Positions 7,216 through 15,676 of a DNA stretch of 60,708 bases are shown in pieces; position 1 is the stretch's first letter; each line of letters begins with the position of its first letter. Position numbers and translations under genes: made by a program. The notes under the pieces were generated by a model. That model made no database searches. It was not told the DNA's origin and saw only the letters and a program-made list of their open reading frames with translations. Location of the stretch: assembly GCA_013002025.1 (NCBI GenBank), contig JABDKW010000062.1:1-60708 (forward strand), read 5' to 3'. This DNA comes from Gammaproteobacteria bacterium (lineage in GTDB: Bacteria > Pseudomonadota > Gammaproteobacteria > Arenicellales > Arenicellaceae).

Positions 7216-8508
7216 TCAGCTATCCACTGCCGATGATGCTCCAGAATCCGACGAGCGGACAAACTCTGATACGGCTCGCAGTCGCGCGATATCAATTGAT
7301 GTTGTGAGCGCTTTCTCCGCGTGTGCAATGACAAGACGAGCAGATTCAAATGCGGCTTTCTCCATGTGCCCATTGTCGATAGATGTGAGTGTAGCCAGGC
7401 CTTTCAGCATCCGAATTACAACCTCAATGGTGCCTGCACCGTCACGGGCCATAGCATTGAATGCATCCCCAAAAAGATCATCTAAAGTAATCTCCGGCAC
7501 CGCAACGCGATCATACTCGACGCTCGGTTGTTCGCTCTCTGAGGTCTCCTGGGCCAGGTCTGTGAACAACCGAACAAAAATACCTGTAATTTCGATCGCG
7601 GTTCCGGGGTCGTTGACGGCGGGGGAAAGGGCGCGGCTGGCAATTTCGGATAGCGTAATAATCCCAAAGCGAGGGTCATCATCGAATGTCCGGTTGCTAC
7701 CGATACAAAATGCTTTGGCGATCGATGTTGCTTCGACCGCATCCTCTGAGTCCTTGCGGTAACCTTTTATATACGCCAGCGGCCGGTTGGGCGTCACAAA
7801 TGCCCCCGGAAGAGTCGCTACTTCAACCTGTATTTCGCCATTCTTTGCGGCCGTCTGCAATGCATCCATGTCGATCCGCTGAATATAGCCAACAGTGGTT
7901 GTAAATACTGGCAAACCATCTGTCTGGTTTTCCGTCTTGACGCCTCCAAGAAAAGGTTTCTCTTTACGCCGGCGCAGTGCTTCCCACGCGGCTTTCTCGA
8001 CCTTAGTGATTGTCGTGCTGAGTCGTCCTAAACGAGCGATGCCATCGACCCATCTTATAAAGCTGATAATGACTAATGCAAACACCAATATGGTAATAAT
8101 AAAAAGGATGAACCTGCCTGCTTTTTCATAATAACCATTCATCAAGGCGACCTGGGCCACGATACTGAAAATGAATGCACCAATAAACGTGGACAAGGCA
8201 TTTTGAGAAACATCGTCGGACACCACCAGCGTGAAGGCCCTCGGAGTCGCCGAGCTGCTCGCAGACTGATAAGCGGCAAGCATCGAGCCCACGGCGAATA
8301 CCGCCATGACCAGCATGCTCGCTGATATGACTTTGAGCAACATCTTAATTGATTCGGTATTTACCTCAGGGGCCTCCTGAAATATCTGGAATTGGTCAAC
8401 CCATTGAGCCACGAAAGCGATGGCGATGGATAAAAGACAAACTATCAGCGGCTTGACCCACAGTCTTTCGGCCATCCTGCTGAAAAAATACCTGATTTCA
8501 TCTTTCAT
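7216..8508 (-). CDS. DUF2254-family membrane protein
   Basis: The 430-residue protein has four transmembrane helices in its first half (about 19-36, 58-80, 104-125 and 132-152). Between them is the family signature PRAFTLVVSDDVSQNALSTF. A soluble C-terminal half follows (about 170-430), containing RTFDDDPRFGIITLSEIA and SPAVNDPGTA. DUF2254 proteins are predicted inner-membrane proteins of unknown function. The length is normal for the family. It is a single-gene unit flanked by repeats R5 and R6. Confidence 0.75.
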   Translation of the reverse strand: MKDEIRYFFSRMAERLWVKPLIVCLLSIAIAFVAQWVDQFQIFQEAPEVNTESIKMLLKVISASMLVMAVFAVGSMLAAYQSASSSATPRAFTLVVSDDVSQNALSTFIGAFIFSIVAQVALMNGYYEKAGRFILFIITILVFALVIISFIRWVDGIARLGRLSTTITKVEKAAWEALRRRKEKPFLGGVKTENQTDGLPVFTTTVGYIQRIDMDALQTAAKNGEIQVEVATLPGAFVTPNRPLAYIKGYRKDSEDAVEATSIAKAFCIGSNRTFDDDPRFGIITLSEIASRALSPAVNDPGTAIEITGIFVRLFTDLAQETSESEQPSVEYDRVAVPEITLDDLFGDAFNAMARDGAGTIEVVIRMLKGLATLTSIDNGHMEKAAFESARLVIAHAEKALTTSIDIARLRAVSEFVRSSDSGASSAVDS

Positions 8509-8555
8509 GTTTTATTCCAGATTGCGCAGAGGTAACGCCTTTTAAAACGGGCGCT

Positions 8556-8674
8556 GATCTGATACCACTTTTGTGCACACGTGCATGCCCACAGCTTCTC
8601 ATAGTTGATGGGTGATTGGTAGTTCAGCGAAATTTATGGCCTCAGAGTCGGAGCATAGGCCAATGACCGCTCTG
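8556..8674. repeat. 119-bp duplicated segment, copy 2
   Basis: This is the counterpart of 6294-6412. In this copy the palindromic repeat R6 at its right end is complete, so the duplicated unit is probably a longer form of the repeat with extra flanking sequence. Confidence 0.75.
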
Positions 8675-8712
8675 TCTAGAAACTGACTCGGTTTTGTGCC
8701 CAAACTGACATT
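8662..8712. repeat. palindromic intergenic repeat, copy R6
   Basis: This 51-bp copy runs from AATGACCGCT to CTGACATT and shares CTGTCTA and AAACTGACTCGGTTTTGTG with R5. It lies 62 bp 3' of the methyltransferase gene. Confidence 0.7.
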
Positions 8713-8774
8713 TAAAATACCAAACGGTGGCTTGTCCCGCACGAGATGACACACTAATCTTTTGCTCAACTGAC

Positions 8775-9410
8775 TTAGTGTTTTCTGAATTTTCCAATAA
8801 ATGAGGCGTTGGATAAATGCTCGGTGGTAAGTTCGGCAGGTAACTGAGAATAACTTTCCAGTTTGAAATTATTTTCTAACGCCCGTTGTATATCGACTCC
8901 ATCGCTTACCCAGCCCATATTGGTAGGGATCGCAGAGTGAATATTATTGAGAATGTAAAAATACCCGTCATCCTTAAGAATAGATTTTATCAGGGCAATT
9001 TCTTCAAGAGGTTTTGGACAGTGTTGCAAAACCCACAAAGACACACATGCGTCTACCCGCATATCATTGTGTATCATGTTCTTCAAATACGGCCTTGTCA
9101 CCGGGCGAAACCTTGGGCTTGATACATAACCCACCGCAAGTTCGAGCATTGACTGGCTGATATCAAGCCCTAAAACAGCGCAACCAGACTTCGCAATAAG
9201 CTCTTTGGAAATGCGACCAATTCCACAACCAAAATCAACGACCTTGGTATCTTGATCGGGTTTAATGAATGAACAAATATCTTCGATTAAATATGGCGTT
9301 TCTTTGGCCCATCGTTCATCCGTAGTACTGCCTTCGGGCGTTAGAATTATGGCCTTGGCGGCCGGTTCGCTCTCGACTTCGAAAATCTCTGGCTTATAAA
9401 TAGGGTTCAA
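8775..9410 (-). CDS. class I SAM-dependent methyltransferase
   Basis: The 211-residue product carries the SAM-binding motif I VVDFGCGIGRIS (about residues 58-69), an acidic strand end at GLDIS (motif II) and the later CVSLWVLQHC strand (motif IV region). The family is broad and the acceptor cannot be told. The start appears to be TTG, with AGGA eight bases upstream. It is the last unit of the repeat-punctuated array; the catabolic part of the window starts beyond it. Confidence 0.75.
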   Translation of the reverse strand: MNPIYKPEIFEVESEPAAKAIILTPEGSTTDERWAKETPYLIEDICSFIKPDQDTKVVDFGCGIGRISKELIAKSGCAVLGLDISQSMLELAVGYVSSPRFRPVTRPYLKNMIHNDMRVDACVSLWVLQHCPKPLEEIALIKSILKDDGYFYILNNIHSAIPTNMGWVSDGVDIQRALENNFKLESYSQLPAELTTEHLSNASFIGKFRKH

Positions 9411-9461
9411 TGAGAATATCCTGGCTGAAATGAATTATTTGGGCTGGGTCTTAATAACCAA

Positions 9462-9538
9462 TTTAAAACGAGCGACTGGGTTTTCTGAAGCTAAAGGGGC
9501 CAGTGGCCATTTAAAACTGGCGACCGTCGATGGCCAGT
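9462..9538. repeat. short direct and inverted repeats at the accessory/catabolic boundary
   Basis: ATTTAAAACGAGCGAC (9462-9477) recurs as ATTTAAAACTGGCGAC (9509-9524). GCCAGT (9499-9504) pairs with ACTGGC (9516-9521) and recurs near 9533. There is no T-run, so a terminator is unlikely. No gene is visible in 9411-9566. Confidence 0.4.
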
Positions 9539-9566
9539 CTTATAGCGCCAACGACCATAATAAACG

Positions 9567-10808
9567 CTACAGCCAATCCTCGGCAAACGGGAAACCACAT
9601 AGCGGCTCACAACCCTGTTCGGTGATCACCACCTGCTGCTCAAGCTTGACGCCTTGAGTGCCGCCTTCAGCGCCGATGTAACTCTCAACACTCATCACCA
9701 TATTTTTTTGAAACACGCCGTCGTAGCCTGATTTTTCCCAGTCTTCGCCGGCGTGGGCGATGGCGGGGTTTTCATCCACCATGCCGGTACCATGTGCCAC
9801 GCAGCAATAGCGATACTTATAGTATTGCTCTGGAATCGGCCAGGCGTTGTCACTGAACTCGCGGTGACTGAGCCCGGCCTTAAGCAGGCCTATATTGTGG
9901 TGCACCTGCTTATACGCGTTTCGGTACAGCTCACGTTGTTCGGCGCTGGGCGGCGTATGGCCTACGGTCCAGCAACGCGACACATCTGCGATATAGCCGA
10001 AAGGGCCAATCAGGTCGGTGTCAAAACTTAATAGCTCACCTTCGAGCATCACGCGATTGGATGACTCCTGCATCCAGGGGTTGGTGCGCGGCCCAGAGGT
10101 CAGCAGGCGTGTCTCAATCCATTCACCACCGTGTTTAATATTCTCAAAATGCATGAAGGCCCAGATTTCATTTTCAGTCATGCCCGGGGTCAATTCCTCA
10201 TGCATGCGCCACATGCCCTTCTCGGCCACCGAAACTGTATGCCGCATCAATGCCAGTTCATCGTCGGACTTTACCAACTTCGCCAGGCCCATCAGGCTCT
10301 CGCCATCAATAAAGGTATGGCCGGCAGCGCCTAGCAGTTCAGCCCCTTCCATTAAACTCACATCCAAGGCAAGCTTGGCTGGGCCACCAACCCGCTGCTT
10401 AAGCACGTCATCAAGTTCTGCGGCCCACACTTTTAAGCGCTCATCCATGCGGTCACCGGCACTGAAAAAACTCCAGCAGATGGCATCGCGCACCTCATCA
10501 ATCTGGGCGTTGCCCTCGGTCAGGTGTTCACAGTGGGGGAAGTCCCACAACACCGTGTATTGATCGGCAAACACCAGGGCGTAGCGTTCGTAGTTATGCA
10601 TGGTCCATACCTGCATGTTGGAACTGTCGGTGGCGTAGCGAATATTGATCGGGTCATACATCAACACCGCATCGCAGTCTTGCTCACGCAGCATCTGCGC
10701 CACGCGGCTGTTGCGATATTGCGCCGCGCGCAACAAGTTGTCTTGCAATTGCGGGGTCGCAATCAGTGGCTTGTCGTGCGTGACCTGTATGGTTTTACCG
10801 TCGAACAT
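9567..10808 (-). CDS. dddP: DddP-like DMSP lyase (M24 metallopeptidase fold)
   Basis: The 413-residue protein has an N-terminal creatinase-type domain and a C-terminal pita-bread M24 domain. It shares long stretches with known DddP proteins: NIRYATDSSNMQVW near residue 55, GGEWIETRLLTSGPRTNPW near 230 and FDTDLIGPFGYIADVSR near 265. The metal ligands expected from DddP (two Asp in FDTD, Asp in ADVSR, His in AHGTG, Glu in VESYIG, Glu in KLEQQ) are all present, as is the Asp of VDENP that matches the proposed catalytic base. DddP cleaves dimethylsulfoniopropionate to DMS and acrylate. No acrylate genes follow, so another sulfonium or betaine substrate remains possible. A LysR gene is divergent. 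Confidence 0.75.
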   Translation of the reverse strand: MFDGKTIQVTHDKPLIATPQLQDNLLRAAQYRNSRVAQMLREQDCDAVLMYDPINIRYATDSSNMQVWTMHNYERYALVFADQYTVLWDFPHCEHLTEGNAQIDEVRDAICWSFFSAGDRMDERLKVWAAELDDVLKQRVGGPAKLALDVSLMEGAELLGAAGHTFIDGESLMGLAKLVKSDDELALMRHTVSVAEKGMWRMHEELTPGMTENEIWAFMHFENIKHGGEWIETRLLTSGPRTNPWMQESSNRVMLEGELLSFDTDLIGPFGYIADVSRCWTVGHTPPSAEQRELYRNAYKQVHHNIGLLKAGLSHREFSDNAWPIPEQYYKYRYCCVAHGTGMVDENPAIAHAGEDWEKSGYDGVFQKNMVMSVESYIGAEGGTQGVKLEQQVVITEQGCEPLCGFPFAEDWL

Positions 10809-10888
10809 ACCCAGCCTCCAAAAGTGGTAGTATCAGCCTATAAGTTTTCATTCGTTAGTATCCCGCCGCGACGGGCAATAATCTGTTA
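10809..10888. promoter_or_regulatory. divergent promoter region, dddP-like gene and LysR
   Basis: This 80-bp gap between divergent genes contains two direct copies of TAGTATC (10828-10834 and 10856-10862), 28 bp apart. This is the usual place for a LysR-type site controlling both genes, but no clear T-N11-A palindrome was identified. Confidence 0.35.
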
Positions 10889-11875
10889 ATGCGTAGAAAC
10901 CGAGCCATCGAATTCAGTGCACTGCGAATTTTCGCCACGGTGGCGGATTCGGAAACGTTGACCCATGCGGCGCAGCGGCTCGGCATCACCCAATCTGCGG
11001 TTTCGCAAACCATCAAACATCTGGAAGAGCTAACCGAAGTGGTGCTGCTGGTGCGGCGCTCGCGCCCGATCAAGCTCACGCCCAGCGGCGAAGTGCTACA
11101 GGAGTATGCCCAGCGGGCCCTGTCGGAAACTAATCGCATTCTCAACGATGTGAAACTGGCCTCCAGCGGCAGCCTGTCGAATCTCAATGTTGGCATGATT
11201 GATTCATTCAGCGATTCGCTGGGGCTGCAATTCATCAGCGAGATTAAACCCCTGGTGAGCAAAGTCACTCTGCAAACCGGCTTGCATGTGTCCTTGTCAG
11301 AAGCGCTGGGTAATCGAGACATCGACATTTTATACACCTCTGATCGCATGCATCAGCATCCGCATCTGACCAACCGTGCACTGATTCGTGACCCCTTCGT
11401 GGCCATCCTGCCCCAGGCTGAAGTTCCTGAAGCCGGTAATGCGAGGCCAGACGTCGCGGCATTATCGCGTGTATTGCCTTTCATTCATTATCTCCCGAGT
11501 ACCCGCATCGGTGCGCAAACTGCTTTAGTCGCGCGGCGGCTGGGCATTGAACTCAACACCCAATATGAGCTGGATAGCACCCAAACCTTGATGCGCTTTG
11601 TGCAAGCCGGGTATGGCTGGGCGCTGATCTCGGCTATGTGCCTGGTGAGATACCCGCGTCTCCTGGAAGGCGTCGCCGTGGTGAATTTAGACGACGGTGC
11701 CAACGCCCGGGTAATCTCACAGGTCACCCGCAAGAACGAACTCGGTGACATGCCGGAGACGTTCGCCACCGTCGCGCGCGATTTGTTCCGCACCGAGATT
11801 AGCCCGAAGTTAGCTCGCATTGCAGATTGGCTGCCGGAGCAGGCCTATGCCATCGATAAAATGCCATCAATCTAA
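10889..11875 (+). CDS. LysR-family transcriptional regulator
   Basis: This 328-residue regulator has an N-terminal winged helix-turn-helix (FATVADSETLTHAAQRLGI, QSAVSQTIKHLEE) and a periplasmic-binding-protein-like effector domain from about residue 90. Divergence from the DddP-like gene makes that gene the likely target, with the downstream convergent operon as an alternative. Its last 9 bases overlap the 3' end of the convergent aldehyde dehydrogenase gene. The inducer is unknown. Confidence 0.85.
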   Translation: MRRNRAIEFSALRIFATVADSETLTHAAQRLGITQSAVSQTIKHLEELTEVVLLVRRSRPIKLTPSGEVLQEYAQRALSETNRILNDVKLASSGSLSNLNVGMIDSFSDSLGLQFISEIKPLVSKVTLQTGLHVSLSEALGNRDIDILYTSDRMHQHPHLTNRALIRDPFVAILPQAEVPEAGNARPDVAALSRVLPFIHYLPSTRIGAQTALVARRLGIELNTQYELDSTQTLMRFVQAGYGWALISAMCLVRYPRLLEGVAVVNLDDGANARVISQVTRKNELGDMPETFATVARDLFRTEISPKLARIADWLPEQAYAIDKMPSI

Positions 11876-13303
11876 CAACCGGATGGCGACGTTTTTGGTA
11901 TTCACGTAGCTGTACAAGGCTTCCTGACCTTTCTCACGGCCAAACCCGGATAGCTTCACACCACCAAACGGCGTCTCCACCCCGCCGGCATACCATTCGT
12001 TCACAAAAATCTGGCCCGCCTTGAGCGCTTTCGAGCCACGCATGGCAATGTTCAGGTCATTGGTGAAAATACCCGCCACCAAACCATAGTCAGTGGCATT
12101 GGCCAACTGCCAGGCCTCAGCCTCGGTTTTAAAGGTGCTCATGGCCAACACCGGGCCAAACACTTCGTCGGTGAACAAATTCATGTGCGGCAAGACACGG
12201 TCAAACACGGTGGGTTCAACGAAGTAGCCGGGGCGTTCTGCACTGCGCCCGCCGGTCACCAGATGTGCGCCCTGCTGCTCGGCGGTGGCGCACATCGCCA
12301 ATACCTGATCGCGTTGATTGGCCGACGCTACCGGCGTCAGGGTGGTGGACTCATCACTGCCCTCACCCAACACTTGGCCGGCAGCTAATTCGGTCACACG
12401 GGCTAATACTTCGTCGTGGATATCTTCATGCACCAGCATGCGTGACATGGCGGAACAGACCTGGCCTGAGTTAAAGAAGATACCCCAGTCAACGCTGTTC
12501 ATCAGTTGGTCCAGATCCGCGTCCGGAAATACCACCGCGGCGGATTTGCCGCCCAGCTCCATCACACAGGGAATCGCGCGTTCGGCGGCCGCATGTAAAA
12601 TGGTCTTGCCGGTCGCTACCGAACCGGTAAATACGATTTGATCCACGCCCGGGTTGGCCACCAGCGCCGCACCCGCCACATCACCATACCCGCACAACAG
12701 GCTAAGCGCGCCCTTGGGTAAGCCAGCGTTGTCGCAGGCTTCTGCCAACAGGGTCATTGCCAGCGGTGTCAGCTCCGGAGATTTCACCACCACGGCATTG
12801 CCGGCGGCCAGTGCCGGGGCCATCGACCGCCCGGCCAGATCAACCGGAAAATTCCACGGCACTATCTGGCCTGACACGCCCAGCGGCTCATAATAGGTGA
12901 AGTCAACATAGCCTTCGCCCAGCGGAATTGAGCGGCCCTCAATCTTGTCCGCCATGCCTGCGTAGTATTCAAAGTAGCGCGCTGCATTATTAAATTCAGC
13001 CTGCGCTTCGGCGGTGGTCTTACCGTTTTCAGCCACCAGTAACGGCACGCCCCGTTCAGCAATGGCGCGAATTTTATTGGCAATGCGGTAAATCAGTTGG
13101 GCGCGTTCGGCCGGGCGCATATCGTAAAGCGTGCCCTGGTCCGCAAAGGCCCGCGCCGCCGTTACGGCGCGCTGCACTTCATGCTCGCCGGCCAGCGCAA
13201 TGGTGCCCGCCAGCTGCTCGGTAGCGGGGTTAATCACATCGAGCTTTTCATCGCTGTCGACCCATTCGCCAGCAATATAATTCAAATAATGTGGGGCACT
13301 CAT
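11867..13303 (-). CDS. aldehyde dehydrogenase family protein
   Basis: The 478-residue NAD(P)-dependent enzyme contains PWNFP (about 152), VFTGSVATGK (about 225), the catalytic Glu in MELGGKSA (about 250) and the catalytic Cys in NSGQVCSA (about 285), followed by EVFGPV. It is closest in look to betaine-aldehyde and related semialdehyde dehydrogenases, but the substrate is not readable from sequence. It is the last gene of the minus-strand operon beginning at 20741. Its ATG overlaps the stop of the Rieske gene (ATGA), implying translational coupling; the Rieske reaction may release the aldehyde it oxidises. Confidence 0.85.
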   Translation of the reverse strand: MSAPHYLNYIAGEWVDSDEKLDVINPATEQLAGTIALAGEHEVQRAVTAARAFADQGTLYDMRPAERAQLIYRIANKIRAIAERGVPLLVAENGKTTAEAQAEFNNAARYFEYYAGMADKIEGRSIPLGEGYVDFTYYEPLGVSGQIVPWNFPVDLAGRSMAPALAAGNAVVVKSPELTPLAMTLLAEACDNAGLPKGALSLLCGYGDVAGAALVANPGVDQIVFTGSVATGKTILHAAAERAIPCVMELGGKSAAVVFPDADLDQLMNSVDWGIFFNSGQVCSAMSRMLVHEDIHDEVLARVTELAAGQVLGEGSDESTTLTPVASANQRDQVLAMCATAEQQGAHLVTGGRSAERPGYFVEPTVFDRVLPHMNLFTDEVFGPVLAMSTFKTEAEAWQLANATDYGLVAGIFTNDLNIAMRGSKALKAGQIFVNEWYAGGVETPFGGVKLSGFGREKGQEALYSYVNTKNVAIRLLD

Positions 13304-14517
13304 GACGCCTCCGAATTGCTGTTCACGTTGCTGTTGATACTGCTTAAAACCGCTTCATAGCGCCGCGATACCCAGCTATGAAACACATGGCTGGGTGCAT
13401 CCAGCACCGGCGAGAATACACCGCCGTCAAAGCCCGGCGAGTGCCGACCTTGCTGCATACTCTCGACCGCGAAAATGTCTTCTTCAAACACGATCTTCCA
13501 GGATGCCATAACGGCATGGCGACAATCAGCCAGCGTGTCCCCGATCGCCTCCTTATTCACATAGGAGATCTGCAATTTTTCAATAGTGTCATCGCAGGCC
13601 TGTGGCTGCAGGATGATGGCGAACACATGATCTACCTGCACACCCAGTAATAGGTTGGGAAACAGGGAGATATATTCACCCTCTTTAATGCGCTGTTGCG
13701 GCCACGCTGCAAACTTGGGCAGTGTGTGGCCGGAGATTTCAGATAGCGTGTAGTTCAATGTGCCCTGCCCGGCCATGTTCTCATTCACCATCAGGTTTAC
13801 ATGTTGATCAAGCGGCGAATAGGAGTTCAAGCCTGGGTGTACCCAAGGCAGGTGATAGGCCTCACAATAGTTTTCCACCGCCAGCTTCCAGTTGGCTTTA
13901 ATGCGCAACTGCATATCACTGTCGGTCTCGGCCACCTCCACCTGCTGCAAGGCGCCAGTGCCGGTGAACTGCTCCCATCGTTCCTCGAGAGGCTGAATAT
14001 ACTCGGCAAAGGGTTCCGCCTTGCCGTCAAGGTTGATAAACAATATGCCCATCCAGACGGCACTGCGCACCGGTTTTAAACCATTGCCCTCGCAGCTAAA
14101 ACCCTCGGCCGTGTTTTGCCCCACCCCGCCGATATGGGGCGTGCTTTTCAGTTCGCCATCGAGGTTATAACTCCAGGAGTGGTAGCGGCAGCGAATTAGA
14201 TTTCTGATGGGCCCCTCGTCGTCCACCAATATCATGCCGCGATGGCTGCAGACATTGTGGAACACTTTGATTTGGCCCTGCTTGTCGCGCACGATCAACA
14301 ATGGCAAACCCATAAAATCGACCGGCTTGGCGTAGCCCTTCTCCGGAATTTCACTGACGTATTCCAGCCCTGCCCAGGTGGGGGCAAACACATGGTCTCG
14401 CTCAAAGATAAACAGCTCCGGGTCGGCATAGGCCGCATTGGGCAACCCGGCCGCCTCATTAATATTCGCTTGAGCGCGCTTGATAGCGCTTAGCGGAACT
14501 TTATCCAGAATACTCAT
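13300..14517 (-). CDS. Rieske non-heme iron oxygenase, alpha subunit (GbcA/choline-monooxygenase type)
   Basis: This 405-residue protein has a Rieske [2Fe-2S] site, C-x-H in VCSHRGM (about 88) and C-x2-H in RCRYHSWSY (about 108). The mononuclear iron site is ENYCEAYHLPWVH (about 215), with the bridging Asp or Glu region around it. Its form matches quaternary-amine oxygenases such as glycine betaine or choline monooxygenase and stachydrine demethylase. No reductase gene of the GbcB or CntB type is in the operon, so electrons must come from elsewhere. A demethylase or hydroxylase acting on a betaine-like substrate is plausible but unproven. Confidence 0.8.
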   Translation of the reverse strand: MSILDKVPLSAIKRAQANINEAAGLPNAAYADPELFIFERDHVFAPTWAGLEYVSEIPEKGYAKPVDFMGLPLLIVRDKQGQIKVFHNVCSHRGMILVDDEGPIRNLIRCRYHSWSYNLDGELKSTPHIGGVGQNTAEGFSCEGNGLKPVRSAVWMGILFINLDGKAEPFAEYIQPLEERWEQFTGTGALQQVEVAETDSDMQLRIKANWKLAVENYCEAYHLPWVHPGLNSYSPLDQHVNLMVNENMAGQGTLNYTLSEISGHTLPKFAAWPQQRIKEGEYISLFPNLLLGVQVDHVFAIILQPQACDDTIEKLQISYVNKEAIGDTLADCRHAVMASWKIVFEEDIFAVESMQQGRHSPGFDGGVFSPVLDAPSHVFHSWVSRRYEAVLSSINSNVNSNSEAS

Positions 14518-14553
14518 TTACAATTTCTCTGATTCAAAAAGCGTATTTATCGG

Positions 14554-15675
14554 TTAGTGAAATGTTCGCACTGGCTCGCCCAGCACGGCCATATTGGGGG
14601 TGATCCCCAAGCCCGGAGTCGAGGGCGCACGCACGCCGCCATCTTCAATTGCGCAGTCGAACGCTGCTGTGCTCAAAGAGACCATATCGCGCGTGTCCAG
14701 TACGCAACGCAGATGTGCTGTAGGCACGCTCTGCGCCAGATGCACCACCGCCGCAAAGGCAACTTCCGAGCCGACTGTGTCTTGCACACTCATCGCCAGC
14801 CCTCCGGCGAGCGCGATATCGCGTTGCCGGCGGCACTGCGTCAGCCCGCCGTTTTTACAGGGCTTTAAACCAATGCCATCGCCACCGTCTTCGGCGATCA
14901 TACTCATGACTGCGACATCCGAATCAATTAACTCGTCCCAAAAAACAGGAATGGAGCAGCGCTGTCTTAACGACAGTGTCTCGCGCCAGGTGCGACACGG
15001 CGCCTCCAACACAAAATCCAGCCCGGCCGGCAGCAACTGTATGAGTCGTAAACACTGCTCCACGGTCATGCCGCCGTTGGCATCGACGATAAAAAATTCG
15101 CCCTTTTGTCGGTCTGCCAAAGCCGATTGAATCCGCTCTGCGTCTAACGCCGGGCCACCCTCGGCCTCGCTGGCACCGACCTTGATGGAATGGCCACGAT
15201 AATCACGCTGGCGAAAGGCCTGCACGCGATCTCGCATGTCGTCTGGTGTACCCGCGTGAATGGATGAAATTAATGGCAGGCGGGCAGCCGTGCGGCCACC
15301 CAATAAATCACACACCGGCATCTCACTGGCCTGACCCCAGATATCCCAGCAGGCCACGTCCAGCGCGCATTTGGCGTGTGGATGACCCATCAGAGCCTGA
15401 TTCACCCTGTCGTTAACCCGCTCTACCTGTCTTGGGTCCTGCCCCAACAAGTGCGGCGCTATCTCGTCAATGCCGGCACGCACCCCGGCGGCATGCGCCG
15501 CCACATAGGTGCTGCCAAAGGGCGTGGATTCGCCCCAGCCTTCAATTCCCTGATCGGTGGTAATGCGCACCAGAGTGGCATCAAATGACTGGTATTCACG
15601 CCCGCCCGACAAACGATACACACCGCCGGCATAGGGCAGGTCTACTTGAAACACGTCGATGGCGGCAATCTGCAA
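14554..15675 (-). CDS. enolase-superfamily enzyme (MR/MLE type), first copy
   Basis: The product is about 373 residues if translation starts at the TTG at 15675, one base after the stop of the preceding gene; longer readings would overlap that gene fully. Metal ligands appear as VDANGG (about 195), LEAPC (about 220) and WDELI (about 245). In the second-strand motif HSIKVG the first Lys of the usual K-x-K is Ser, but the second is kept, and a second Lys is present in GLKPCKNGG. This arrangement fits epimerases and dehydratases of the muconate-lactonising subgroup. A betaine epimerase such as the HpbD type is possible given the Rieske gene next to it. Confidence 0.75.
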   Translation of the reverse strand: MQIAAIDVFQVDLPYAGGVYRLSGGREYQSFDATLVRITTDQGIEGWGESTPFGSTYVAAHAAGVRAGIDEIAPHLLGQDPRQVERVNDRVNQALMGHPHAKCALDVACWDIWGQASEMPVCDLLGGRTAARLPLISSIHAGTPDDMRDRVQAFRQRDYRGHSIKVGASEAEGGPALDAERIQSALADRQKGEFFIVDANGGMTVEQCLRLIQLLPAGLDFVLEAPCRTWRETLSLRQRCSIPVFWDELIDSDVAVMSMIAEDGGDGIGLKPCKNGGLTQCRRQRDIALAGGLAMSVQDTVGSEVAFAAVVHLAQSVPTAHLRCVLDTRDMVSLSTAAFDCAIEDGGVRAPSTPGLGITPNMAVLGEPVRTFH

Positions 15676-15676
15676 T

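Noticed and set aside
1705-8712. Canonical integron with attC sites
   Set aside because: The repeats are about the right size and are palindromic, and the genes share one strand, but their ends lack GTTRRRY/RYYYAAC cores and no intI is visible; kept only as an analogy.
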